This document shows, in pieces, positions 17,355-27,754 of a stretch of 49,304 bases of DNA; position 1 is the first letter of the stretch; each line of letters opens with the position of its first letter. This DNA is from Candidatus Caribbeanibacter nitroreducens (GTDB lineage: Bacteria; Gemmatimonadota; Gemmatimonadetes; Palauibacterales; Palauibacteraceae), in contig CANPVF010000128.1 in the NCBI GenBank assembly GCA_947581645.1, positions 1 to 49,304 on the forward strand, read 5' to 3'. The translations under genes were made by a program, and so were the position numbers. The notes beneath the pieces are model-generated. The model saw only the letters and a program-made list of their open reading frames with translations, did not search any database and was not told the origin of the DNA.

Positions 17355-17618
17355 GTGCCCACGACACCGAGCGCCAAGAAGCGTCTCAGACAGTCCGAGA
17401 AGCGCGAGAAGCGGAACAAGTCCGTCCGCTCCAGCATCCGGACCATGACCCGGAAGCTCCGCTCCACGGACTCCCTGGAGGAGGCCGAGGAGCTCCTGGA
17501 CGAACTGTACGCAGCCCTGGACCGGGCAGCGGGCAAGAACGTGATGCACCCGAACAAGGCCGCCCGGAAGAAGTCGCAGCTGGCGAAGGAAGTGGAGAAG
17601 CTCCGCGAGGAGTCGTAG
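17355..17618 (+). CDS. rpsT: 30S ribosomal protein S20 (GTG start)
   Basis: MPTTPSAKKRLRQSEKREKRNKSVRSSIRTMTRKLR...NVMHPNKAARKKSQLAKEVEKL. Confidence 0.95.
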   Translation: MPTTPSAKKRLRQSEKREKRNKSVRSSIRTMTRKLRSTDSLEEAEELLDELYAALDRAAGKNVMHPNKAARKKSQLAKEVEKLREES

Positions 17619-17635
17619 GAGGCCGGCGAGCCTCC
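17618..17635. terminator. Candidate terminator hairpin after rpsT
   Basis: GGAGGC-cggcga-GCCTCC overlapping the rpsT stop codon; convergent with the gene ending at 17659. Confidence 0.4.
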
Positions 17636-17658
17636 GCTCGGACCCGCCGGGGGACGGC

Positions 17659-18693
17659 TCAGGGGCGGTCCTCGTCCCGGTCGTCCTCCGGCTCTTCCTC
17701 CCCCGCACCTCCCTCCTCCTCGTCGTCCAGCATGGAGGAGACCGCATCGAACTGCTCCTCGTCGTCCAGCGAGAGCGACTCGAGGAACTCGAGCTCGTCC
17801 CGGTAGCTCTCCTCGCCCTCCCCGGCCTCCTCCCCTTCCTCGCTGCCGCCCTCGTCCGCCGGGGCATCCAGCTCCTCGACCGCTTCGGGCTCCTCTTCCT
17901 CGCCGCCGGACACCTGATCGACCCCTTCGGCCTCCTCCTCTTCGGCCTCCCCGGCGTCCTCCCAGCCGAAGTCTGACCCGGAGGAATCCTCGGGCTCCTC
18001 GACCTCCAGGTCGTACGGCCCCTCGTCGTCGGCCCGGTCGGCCTCCTCGCTCTCCGGTTCCGACCAGTCCTCGTCGTCTTCGCCCTCCTCGTCGCCGGCG
18101 TCGGGCTCCGGCCACTCCTGGCCTCCGGCGGTCCCGGCGGCGGTTTCGTCGTCGCCCCCCTCCGTCTCGTCCCCGGAGGAGGCTGTCTCGTCGGGCTCCG
18201 CGTCCTCGTCGGAGACGTCCACGTCGACGGTGCCTCCGGCGGCCTCCGCCACCGCGGACACCACCTCGCGCAGCTCCTCCACGGCGGCCTCCTCGTGCTC
18301 GAGCCGCCCCTCGAGCGTGTCGATGCGGTCCTCGAGCTCGTCGCGCTCGGCCTCCCACTTCTCGTCGTCGTACTCCCCGACCCGGTGCCGGAGTCGCGCC
18401 TCCTCGCGGGAGCGTCGCTTCTCGTCCAGCTCCTCCGCCAGGGCGTCCCGCTCGTTGAGGCGCTCCTCCAGTGCCTCCTCCAGCTCGGACTGGTACTCCG
18501 ACAGCTCCGACTCCACCTCGTCGAGGCGCTCCCGATAGTCGTCGGCCACGGGCCCGTAGACCTCGGGCTCCACCTCGTCCTCGAGGTCGTGCAGGCGCTC
18601 GAGCCACTCCAGGTACGTGCCGCGCCTCTCCAGGAGGTCGGAGATCTCCCGCGGGATGGGATCGACATCGGGTCCGACGTTGTCGCCGTTCAT
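17659..18693 (-). CDS. Coiled-coil protein with very acidic low-complexity C-terminal half, unknown function
   Basis: MNGDNVGPDVDPIPREISDLLERRGTYLEWLERLHDLEDEVEPEVYG... heptad-rich N-terminus, then E/D-rich tail. Confidence 0.8.
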   Translation of the reverse strand: MNGDNVGPDVDPIPREISDLLERRGTYLEWLERLHDLEDEVEPEVYGPVADDYRERLDEVESELSEYQSELEEALEERLNERDALAEELDEKRRSREEARLRHRVGEYDDEKWEAERDELEDRIDTLEGRLEHEEAAVEELREVVSAVAEAAGGTVDVDVSDEDAEPDETASSGDETEGGDDETAAGTAGGQEWPEPDAGDEEGEDDEDWSEPESEEADRADDEGPYDLEVEEPEDSSGSDFGWEDAGEAEEEEAEGVDQVSGGEEEEPEAVEELDAPADEGGSEEGEEAGEGEESYRDELEFLESLSLDDEEQFDAVSSMLDDEEEGGAGEEEPEDDRDEDRP

Positions 18694-18706
18694 GGAGCTC
18701 CGGGTT

Positions 18707-20010
18707 TCAGTTCGCGTCTCGATCGTCGGGTTCGGCGCGGTAGCGCGTGCGGCCGTCCACGATGGTGCGGTGCACGCGCCCCGTGAGTTCGTCCCCGGCG
18801 AAGGGGGTGTTGGCCGCCTTCGACTCGAAAGACGAGGGATCCACGGTCCAGCTCTCGTTCGGGTCGAAGAGCACCACGTCGGCCGGGGCGCCCCGGCGGA
18901 GCGTGCCGCCGGGCAGGTCCATGGCCCGTGCCGGCGCGCAGGCCATCCGGTCCACGAGCTCGGAGAGGGTGAGGACGCCGGTCCGGACCAGCGACTCGAC
19001 GCCGACGCCCAGCGCCGTCTCGAGGCCGACGATGCCGAAGGGGGCGTCGTCGAACTCCCGCTCCTTCTCCTCGTAGTGGTGCGGGGCGTGGTCGGTGGCG
19101 ATGAGGTCCAGGACGCCCTCGGCCAGGCCCTCCCGCACCGCGGCACGGTCCTCCTCGGTGCGGAGCGGCGGGTGCATCTTCGCCTCGGTCCGGTAGTCCC
19201 GGACCGCCTCTTCGGTCAGGGCCAGGTGATGCGGCGTGACCTCGGCGGTGACGGGCACGCCCTCCTCCTTGGCGCGCCGGATGAGCTCGACCGACTGCCG
19301 CGTCGAGACGTGGCAGACGTGCAGGTGCCCGCCGGTGAGCTCGGCCAGGAGGAGGTCCCGGGCCACCATGGCCGCCTCCGAGGCGTTCGGGATGCCCTCG
19401 AGGCCCAGGGCCGTGGAGACGACGCCCTCGTTCATGACGCCGTGGCCCGAGAGCTCGGTGTCCTCGGCGTGCTGGATCACGGGAATCCCGAAGGCCTGCG
19501 TGTACTCCAGGAGCCGGCGCATGAGGCGGGAGTTCTCGATGGGACGTCCGTCGTCGGAGATGCCCACCGCGCCGGCGCTCACCAGCTCTCCCACCTCGGT
19601 CATCTGCTCGCCGGCCTGCTCGCGCGAGGCGGCGCCGATGGGCTCCACGCGACTCCTGCGGGCTCGCTCCCCCTCGGCCCGGACGAACCCCACGGCCGCG
19701 GGGTTGTCCACCGGCGGGTCGGTGTTCGGCATGGCCCATACCTCGGCGAAGCCGCCGGCGGCGGCCGCCGCAGCCCCCGTGCGGATCGTCTCCTTGTGCT
19801 CCTCGCCGGGCTCCCGGAAATGGACGTGCAGGTCGATGAAGGCCGGAGCCACGACCAGGTCCGAGGCGTCGACCTCCTCGGCGCCGTCCGGCCCGGTGAT
19901 GCGGCCGCCGACGGACGCGATCTTCCCGTCCTCGATCAGCAGGTCGCCCGCCTCGTCCAGCGACCGCGAGGGGTCCAGGAGCCGGCCGCCGCGGATCAGC
20001 GTCGGCCGCA

Positions 20011-20011
<1 letters not shown>
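18707..20011 (-). CDS. pyrC: Dihydroorotase
   Basis: PAFIDLHVHFREPGEEHKETI, AMPNTDPPVD, ATDHAPHHYEEKE; ATG at 20011, not the long track ORF start. Confidence 0.95.
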
Positions 20012-20981
<970 letters not shown>

Positions 20982-20985
<4 letters not shown>

Positions 20986-21575
20986 TCCTCCGGCTCCTCG
21001 GGCACGGTGTGGACGGCCAGGTCGTCGTCGATCTCCGGCACGGAGACCGCCACCTGCCGGCCGCTCTCCACCTCCACGGCCCGGCCCACGTAGTCCGGCT
21101 GGATCGGCAGCTCGCGGCCGCCGCGGTCGACCAGGACACACAGCTCGATTCGGCGCGGCCGGCCGAAGTCGGCGATCTCGTCGAGGGCGGCCCGGACCGT
21201 CCGTCCCGTGTACAGCACGTCGTCGACGATGACCACGCGGTGGTCCGAGATCTCCGACGGGAGCTCGGTGGAGCCGATCAGGGGGCGGGGCCCGATCTGG
21301 GCGAAGTCGTCCCGGTACAGGGTGATGTCCAGCGAGCCCGTCGGCACCTGCCGCCCGGTCTTCTCGCGGACGATGTCGGCCAGGCGGTTCGCGAGCTGCA
21401 CCCCCCGGCGTCGGATCCCCACCAGGACCAGGTCCTGGTGACCGCCGGCCTCCAGGATGTCGTCGGCCAGCGCGTCCAGGCGGACCTCCACGTCCTCCCG
21501 GTCCATGAGGAGGACGCGGCCCCGCGCTTCGGCGTCTCCGCCCGCCGCTCCGTGAGATCCGCTGCCGGTCTGCAT
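20982..21575 (-). CDS. pyrR: Bifunctional pyr operon regulator / uracil phosphoribosyltransferase
   Basis: [54 protein letters not shown] at 21575. Confidence 0.94.
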
Positions 21576-21586
21576 ACCGGTGCCGG

Positions 21587-21615
21587 AGTATACGGGCGGC
21601 GACACGGCCGATCAA
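21587..21615 (-). promoter_or_regulatory. Putative promoter of pyrR-pyrB-pyrC
   Basis: Minus strand TTGATC - 17 nt - TATACT, ending 12 bp upstream of the pyrR ATG. Confidence 0.65.
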
Positions 21616-21677
21616 CGGTCCCGGGACGCGGCTCCCGACGTGTCGCCGCGGCTCACTTTCCCCGGCGCCACGGGCAC

Positions 21678-21706
21678 TTTACAGCCGAAGCCTCCCCGTC
21701 TAGCTT
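21678..21706 (+). promoter_or_regulatory. Putative promoter of the NhaC-type antiporter gene
   Basis: TTTACA - 17 nt - TAGCTT. Confidence 0.6.
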
Positions 21707-21766
21707 GCCGCGCGATCTGAGGCGAGCGACCGCAGTGACCCTGGCGGGAGGCCGGACGAGACACGG

Positions 21767-23794
21767 ATGCGCGCCACAGCCGGAGTCCTGAGTCTCCTGG
21801 CCGCGCTGTGGGCCCTTCCGTCCCCCGCCGCGGCGTCCGCCCCTGCACCGGCCGACGACCCCGGCCCGCAGCAGGCCCGAGCGGCTCCCGGTCTCTCCGT
21901 GGACGCGCCGAAGGTGGCCCTGGACGGCGTGCCCTTCGAGATCGCCGTGACGGCCGACAGCGCCGCGGCCGGGTCCCCCTACACTCTCCGGAGCGCCGAC
22001 GGACGGGAGCTGGCCTCCGGCACCGCGGCCGCGGGGGTCACCGACACCCTGAACGCCGGCGAGCTCTCCGGAGGTGCGTTTCCGCTCCGGCTCGAGGTGG
22101 AGGGCGGCGCGGAGCCGCTGACGGTGGATCCGATCCACCTCCCGGGCTGGATCAGCCTCCTGCCGCCGCTGGTGGCCATCCTCCTCGCCCTGATCTTCCG
22201 CGAGGTGGTCATCTCCCTCTTCTTCGGCGTGTGGCTCGGGGCCCTCTTCTTCGCGGGCCTGGACCCGCTGGCGGCCACCTGGCGGACCATCGACCAGTTC
22301 GCCATGCCGGCCCTGGCCAGCCCGGATCACGCCTCCATCATCATCTTCTCCCTCCTCCTGGGCGGCATGGTGGGGGTCATGGGCCGCTCGGGCGGGACCC
22401 GGGGCATCGTGGACGCCGTGAGCCCCCTGGCCACGACGCCCCGCCGCGCCCAGGCGGCCACGTTCTTCTCCGGCCTCTCGATCTTCTTCGACGATTACGC
22501 CAACACGCTGATCGTCGGAAACACCATGCGGCCCATCACCGACAAACTGAAGGTGTCCCGCGAGAAGCTGGCCTACCTGGTGGACTCCACGGCAGCGCCG
22601 GTGGCGGCCATCATCTTCGTCTCCACCTGGGTGGGCTTCGAGATCTCGCTCATCGGCGACGGCCTCCGCATCGCCGCCAACCAGGCGGGCACGGCCCCGG
22701 AGCTGGCGCAGGACCTGGCCACCGCCAACCCGTTCACGGTCTTCATCCACACGATCCCCTACCTCTTCTATCCCATCCTGGCTCTGATCATGGTGGGGCT
22801 GGTGGTGTGGACCCAGCGGGACTTCGGCCCCATGTGGGAGGCCGAGAACCGGGCCAGTCGCGGCGACGGCCTGTACCGCGAGGGCGCCCAGCTCATGTCC
22901 GACACCTCCGGCGGCGAGATGGAGCCGAAGGAGGGAGCGCCGCACCGGTGGTACAACGCCGTCCTGCCCGTCCTGACGGTGATCTTCGTGGTCCTGGGCG
23001 GGCTCTACTTCGGCGGCCGCGCCGCCGCCGGACCGGGGGCGTCTCTGTGGGACGTCTTCGGCGCCGCAGACCCCTTCGCGGCCCTCCTGTGGGGCTCGCT
23101 GGCCGGGTGCATCGTGGCGGTGGGGCTGGCCGTGGGGCAGCGCATCCTGTCGGCGGAGGAGGCCATCGAGGCCTGGCTCGGCGGTATACGGGCCATGGTG
23201 CTGGCGGCGGTGATCCTGGTCCTGGCGTGGGCGCTCAGCGCCGTCACCCAGGAGCTCGGGACGGCGTCCTACCTGGCGGGCATCCTGAGCGAGACGCTGC
23301 CGATGCGCCTCATCCCGGTGCTCACCTTCCTCACCGGCGCCATGATCGCCTTCGCCACCGGGACCTCGTGGGGCACCATGGCCATCCTCATCCCCCTGGT
23401 CATCCCGCTGGTGGTGGCGCTCGGGGGCGGCGTCGGCTTCCAGGCCGGTGCCAGCTACACCGTGCTCCTGGGGAGCATCAGCTCGGTGCTGGCCGGGGCC
23501 ATCTTCGGCGACCACTGCTCCCCGATCTCAGACACCACGGTGATGAGCTCCATGGCGTCGGCGTGCGACCACGTGGACCACGTGCGTACTCAGCTCCCGT
23601 ACGCCGTGACGGTGGCCCTGGTGGGCATGACGCTGGGTGACGTGGCCACCGCGTACGGCCTGCACCCGGCGATCTCCTACCTGCTCGGGGCGGCGGTGCT
23701 CTACGCGGTGCTGCGCTTCGTGGGCCGCCCGGACTACGAGTCCCCGCAGTGGGACGAGGAGGACGTGCCCGCCGGGGCGGCGGCCGAGAACTGA
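21767..23794 (+). CDS. Na+/H+ antiporter NhaC family protein with N-terminal signal peptide and extracytoplasmic domain
   Basis: Multispanning protein with IFFDDYANTLIVGNTMRPITDKLKVSREKLAYLVDSTAAPVA, FATGTSWGTMAILIPL, FGDHCSPISDTTVMSSMAS. Confidence 0.92.
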   Translation: MRATAGVLSLLAALWALPSPAAASAPAPADDPGPQQARAAPGLSVDAPKVALDGVPFEIAVTADSAAAGSPYTLRSADGRELASGTAAAGVTDTLNAGELSGGAFPLRLEVEGGAEPLTVDPIHLPGWISLLPPLVAILLALIFREVVISLFFGVWLGALFFAGLDPLAATWRTIDQFAMPALASPDHASIIIFSLLLGGMVGVMGRSGGTRGIVDAVSPLATTPRRAQAATFFSGLSIFFDDYANTLIVGNTMRPITDKLKVSREKLAYLVDSTAAPVAAIIFVSTWVGFEISLIGDGLRIAANQAGTAPELAQDLATANPFTVFIHTIPYLFYPILALIMVGLVVWTQRDFGPMWEAENRASRGDGLYREGAQLMSDTSGGEMEPKEGAPHRWYNAVLPVLTVIFVVLGGLYFGGRAAAGPGASLWDVFGAADPFAALLWGSLAGCIVAVGLAVGQRILSAEEAIEAWLGGIRAMVLAAVILVLAWALSAVTQELGTASYLAGILSETLPMRLIPVLTFLTGAMIAFATGTSWGTMAILIPLVIPLVVALGGGVGFQAGASYTVLLGSISSVLAGAIFGDHCSPISDTTVMSSMASACDHVDHVRTQLPYAVTVALVGMTLGDVATAYGLHPAISYLLGAAVLYAVLRFVGRPDYESPQWDEEDVPAGAAAEN

Positions 23795-23833
23795 GCCTCG
23801 ATCCCGGGCGGCCGGTGCCGCCCCGCCTCGCCG

Positions 23834-24817
23834 TCAGTCTCCGGTGGCTCCGGGGAGCGCGCTCTCCGGCACCGGCGTCATCGGCTCCCGGCCCGCCAGC
23901 ACGCTCCGGACGTTGTCCCGGGCGATCCGCCACATGCCGGTCCGCGCCTCCCGGGTGGCGCTCCCCAGGTGCGGCAGCACGAAGGCGTTCGGGAGCTCCC
24001 GGAGGGAGGCCGGGACCTCGGGCTCGTTCGGATAGACGTCGAGTCCGGCGGCGGACAGCGGGCCCTCGCGCAGGGCCCCGGCCAGCGCCTCCGTCTCCAC
24101 GATCCCGCCGCGGGCCGTGTTCACGAGCACCGAGCCCGGCGTCATGGCTGCCAGGGCACCGGCGTCCAGCAGCCCCCGCGTCTCGGGCGTGAGCGGGAGA
24201 TGGACCGAGAGGACGTGGGAGGCCGAGAGGATGTCGTCCAGCTCCTCCTCGCGCCGGGCACCGACGGCGCGCTCCAGCTCCGCGTTCCCGGACCGACTCC
24301 AGTACAGGACGTCCATGCCGAAGCCCGGCGCCCGCCGGGCCACCGCCGACCCGATGCGGCCGGCTCCCAGGATGCCCAGTCGCTTCTCCTGCAGGCCGGC
24401 GCCCAGCAGCTGATCGGGCTTCCAGCCCTCCCAGCGGCCGCTCGTGGCCAGCTCCAGCCCTTCCCGCATCCGTCGGGCCGCCGCCAGGATCAGCGCCCAC
24501 GTGAGGTCCGCCGTGGCCTCCGTGAGCACGCCAGGCGTGTTCGTGACGGCGACGCCGCGCTCCCGGGCCGCCTCCACGTCGACGTTGTCGTAGCCCACGG
24601 CGTAGTTGGCCACCACCCGGAGCCGCGGCAGGCGGTCCATCTCGGCGCCCGAGATCTCCCGGGAGAGGAGCGGGATGAGCGCCACGACCCGCTCGCTCAG
24701 GGGGAGCTCCTCGGAAGGCGCCACCCAGCGGGTCGCGGCCCCGCCCGGCCACTCCGGACGCTCCCCGTCCAGCAGAGGACGGAGCTCGCGGGAGACGAGA
24801 ACGATCTCCCGGCTCAC
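23834..24817 (-). CDS. D-isomer-specific 2-hydroxyacid dehydrogenase (glyoxylate/hydroxypyruvate reductase-like)
   Basis: VVANYAVGYDNVDVEAARERGVAVTNTPGVLTEATADLTWALIL; LGILGAGRIGSAVARRA; GTG start overlaps the gltX stop. Confidence 0.93.
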   Translation of the reverse strand: MSREIVLVSRELRPLLDGERPEWPGGAATRWVAPSEELPLSERVVALIPLLSREISGAEMDRLPRLRVVANYAVGYDNVDVEAARERGVAVTNTPGVLTEATADLTWALILAAARRMREGLELATSGRWEGWKPDQLLGAGLQEKRLGILGAGRIGSAVARRAPGFGMDVLYWSRSGNAELERAVGARREEELDDILSASHVLSVHLPLTPETRGLLDAGALAAMTPGSVLVNTARGGIVETEALAGALREGPLSAAGLDVYPNEPEVPASLRELPNAFVLPHLGSATREARTGMWRIARDNVRSVLAGREPMTPVPESALPGATGD

Positions 24818-26250
24818 GCCGTGGCCGCCATCTCCTCCAGGCGCTCCACCGCCTGGTCGATCCGCGTCAGGGTCCGCTCCTTCTCCATCAGCTCCAGGAC
24901 CCGGAAGATCCCGGGGCTCACGGCGACGCCCATGAGGGCCACCCGGAGCGGATGGATCACCGTTCCGGCCCCCACGCCCCGCTCGTCGGCCAGGGCCCGG
25001 AGCTCCTGCTCCAGCGTGTCCGGCTCCCACTCGTCGATCTCCTCGAAGCAGCCCCGCAGCGCCTGCAGGTGGTCGGCCGCCTCACCGGGGTCGGCCCAGA
25101 AGCGCTCCACCGCCTCGTCCGTGTACTCGATGCGGTCGGCGAAGAAGGGGCGCGTCTGCTGCAGCAGCGCGTCCACGGTCCGCGGGCGGTCCTTCACGGC
25201 CTCCAGCACCCGGAGCAGCCGGGGGCGGTCGCCGTCCAGCTCCTCGTGCCCGACGCCACCCTCCTCCACGAGCCGCGGCGCCACGATCCCCGCGAGCTCC
25301 TCGGCGGAGCTGCCGGCGATGTACTGGCCGTTGATCCACTCCAGCTTGTCCGTGTCGAAGACGGCGCTCTTCGTGAGGATCCGGTCGAGGCTGAAGGCCT
25401 CGATCAGCTCCTCCCGATCCATGATCTCCCGGTCGTCGCCCGGCGACCAGCCCAGGAGAGCCAGGAAGTTCACCATGGCGCTCGGGAGGATGCCCCTCTC
25501 CCGAAAGGCCTCCACGGAGGCGGCCCCGTGTCGCTTCGAGAGCCGCTTGCCGTCGGGGCCCAGGATCATCGGCACGTGGGCGAAGGTCGGCTGCTCCTCG
25601 TCCAGCGCCTCGTATATGAGGCACTGCTTGGGGGTGTTGGAGACGTGGTCGTCGCCGCGGATCACGTGGGTGATCTCCATCTCCACGTCGTCCGAGACCA
25701 CGGCCATGTTGTAGAGGGGCGTGCCGTCGGAGCGGAGCACCACGAAGTCCTCGATGCTCTCGTTGTCGAAGGAGACGCGTCCCTGGACCGCGTCCTCCCA
25801 CGCGGTCTCCCCGGAGCGGGGCACGGCCAGGCGGAGGGCGTAGGGCTCGGCCCGTGCCCGGGCCGCCGAGTCCTCCTCGTCCAGCTCCCTGCAGCCACCG
25901 GGACAGCCGCCGCGGAAGGCCTCCTGGTCGGCCCCCTCCGAGACGTCGCAGAAGCAGCGGTAGGCCGCGCCGGCCTCCAGGAGGCGGCGCGCGTCCCGCT
26001 GGTGGCGCTCCAGCCCGTCGGCCTGGTGGAAGGGGCCCTCGTCGGGCTCCATGCCCAGCCACTCCAGGGCGCTGAGGATCGACCGGGTCATCTCGTCGCT
26101 GGACCGTTCCCGGTCGGTGTCCTCGATCCGGAGGACGAAGGTGCCGTCCTCCTTGCGGGCGAAGAGCCAGTTGAACAGCGCGGTTCGGGCCCCACCCACG
26201 TGCAGGTGGCCCGTGGGGCTCGGGGCGAAGCGGACTCTGGGTCTGCTCAT
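24814..26250 (-). CDS. gltX: Glutamate--tRNA ligase
   Basis: RVRFAPSPTGHLHVGGARTALFNWLFAR; KRLSKRHGAASVEAF (KLSKR signature). Confidence 0.97.
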   Translation of the reverse strand: MSRPRVRFAPSPTGHLHVGGARTALFNWLFARKEDGTFVLRIEDTDRERSSDEMTRSILSALEWLGMEPDEGPFHQADGLERHQRDARRLLEAGAAYRCFCDVSEGADQEAFRGGCPGGCRELDEEDSAARARAEPYALRLAVPRSGETAWEDAVQGRVSFDNESIEDFVVLRSDGTPLYNMAVVSDDVEMEITHVIRGDDHVSNTPKQCLIYEALDEEQPTFAHVPMILGPDGKRLSKRHGAASVEAFRERGILPSAMVNFLALLGWSPGDDREIMDREELIEAFSLDRILTKSAVFDTDKLEWINGQYIAGSSAEELAGIVAPRLVEEGGVGHEELDGDRPRLLRVLEAVKDRPRTVDALLQQTRPFFADRIEYTDEAVERFWADPGEAADHLQALRGCFEEIDEWEPDTLEQELRALADERGVGAGTVIHPLRVALMGVAVSPGIFRVLELMEKERTLTRIDQAVERLEEMAATA

Positions 26251-26412
26251 CGTATCAGTCGTCCAGGGTTGTCGGACCGAAGGCGGACGCGCCCACGGGC
26301 CCGCGGCGGTTGCGGGCGCCGCGGCGGCAGTTCACTTCTTTCTCTGTCGGTCTTCTCTGCCTGGAAGCTGCGTGCCAGCCCAACCGCCAGCCCAACCGCA
26401 CACGGTGCCGCC

Positions 26413-27702
26413 ATGCCCGAAACCAACGACGCCTTCGTCGCGCCCGGCCTCCGGAGCCCCTTCGCCAAGATCGACCGGGAGCTCGGAGACCTGGACGGCC
26501 TGCAGCTGTCCGTGCCCGTGGTCCAGCAGACCGTGGTGGGGGAACGCGGTCCGTCGGAGGCGGGGCTGGTGGATCTGATGCTCTGGGGGTCGGTCATCCC
26601 CGATCTCGAGGTGAGCAACTGGGGCCGGGAAGTCTGGCTGGAGGCGGGCCTGGACCCGCTGGTCCCGGCGCAGGGCATCGTCCAGGCCTGCGGGACGAGC
26701 CTGGCCGCGGCGACCCACGCCGCCGGGCAGGTCCGATCGGGGCAGGTCGGACTGGCTCTGTGCGGCGGCGTCGAATCCATGTCCGGCGTGCAGATCGGTC
26801 TCCGGAAGGGCGCGAGTCGGGCGCTCCGACGGCTCGGCACCGCCGGCAGCCCCGGCGAAGCGCTCGGCGCCCTGGGCAGCGTGGGGCTCTCCGACCTGGG
26901 ACTGCACGTCCCCGAGGTCGAGGAGCGGACCACGGGGCTCTCCATGGGCGAGCACGCCGAGATCATGGCCAGGGACTGGGACATCCCGCGGGAGAAGCAG
27001 GACGAGGTGGCGGCGGCCAGCCACCACCGGGCCGCCGAGGCCCGGGAGGAGGGCTTCTTCCGGCCCCTGCTCGTGTCCCACGGCACGTTCGAGGCGGACC
27101 GTGACGGGATCGTCCGTCCGGACACCTCGGTGGAGGCGCTGGCCGGCCTGCCTCCGGCGTTCGACCGCGACCGCGGGACGCTGACCGCCGGGAACTCGAC
27201 CCCTCTCACCGACGGCGCCGCGGCGTGCTGGGTGGGCAGCGAGGCCGGGGTGGACCGACTTCCGGGCAGCGTCCCCCGGGCCCGGCTGGTGGACTGGCGG
27301 CAGGAGGCCGTGGACCTCCGGACCGAGGGGCTGCTCATGGCGCCGGCCGTGGCCCTGCCCCGGATGCTGGAGGAGCACGGCCTGAGCTACGACGACGTGG
27401 ATCTGTGGGAGATCCACGAGGCCTTCGCCGCGCAGGTGCTGTGCACGGTCCGGGCCCTGGAGAGCGAGGAGTGGCTCCGGGACCGCGTCGGAGTCTCCGG
27501 CGACCTCGGCCGGGTGCCCATCGACAGGATCAACCCCAACGGCGGGAGCATCGCCCTGGGCCACCCCTTCGCCGCCACCGGCGCCCGCATCCTCTCGCAG
27601 GCCGTCCGCGAGCTGGACCGTCGCCCGGCGGGGACTCTGGGTGTGGTGAGCATCTGTGCCGCTGGAGGGCTGGGGCACGTGGCCCTGCTGGAGGCCGCCT
27701 GA
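26413..27702 (+). CDS. Thiolase family protein (acetyl-CoA acyltransferase)
   Basis: QACGTSLAAATHAAGQVRSGQVGLALCGGVESMS; EIHEAFAAQVL; NPNGGSIALGHPFAATGARI; CAAGGLGHV. Confidence 0.95.
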   Translation: MPETNDAFVAPGLRSPFAKIDRELGDLDGLQLSVPVVQQTVVGERGPSEAGLVDLMLWGSVIPDLEVSNWGREVWLEAGLDPLVPAQGIVQACGTSLAAATHAAGQVRSGQVGLALCGGVESMSGVQIGLRKGASRALRRLGTAGSPGEALGALGSVGLSDLGLHVPEVEERTTGLSMGEHAEIMARDWDIPREKQDEVAAASHHRAAEAREEGFFRPLLVSHGTFEADRDGIVRPDTSVEALAGLPPAFDRDRGTLTAGNSTPLTDGAAACWVGSEAGVDRLPGSVPRARLVDWRQEAVDLRTEGLLMAPAVALPRMLEEHGLSYDDVDLWEIHEAFAAQVLCTVRALESEEWLRDRVGVSGDLGRVPIDRINPNGGSIALGHPFAATGARILSQAVRELDRRPAGTLGVVSICAAGGLGHVALLEAA

Positions 27703-27704
27703 CA

Positions 27705-27743
27705 CCTCCGTCGCCCCCGCCCGGCGAACCGCCGGGACGGAGG
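27705..27743. terminator. Candidate terminator hairpin between convergent thiolase and barrel-protein genes
   Basis: Outer stem CCTCCGT/ACGGAGG, inner stem CCCGGCG-AAC-CGCCGGG. Confidence 0.5.
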
Positions 27744-27754
27744 CGTCGCCGGGT

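Noticed and set aside
18301-18786. Plus-strand Leu-rich ORF opposite the acidic coiled-coil gene
   Set aside because: Leucine/valine richness is the complement of GAG/GAC-rich codons; no start or motif support.
21653-23515. 620-aa minus-strand ORF rich in Asp/Gly/His/Arg
   Set aside because: Antisense to the NhaC-type antiporter; compositional artefact.
24952-26412. N-terminal half of ORF 24952-27702 fused to the thiolase
   Set aside because: Antisense to gltX; the thiolase starts naturally at ATG 26413.
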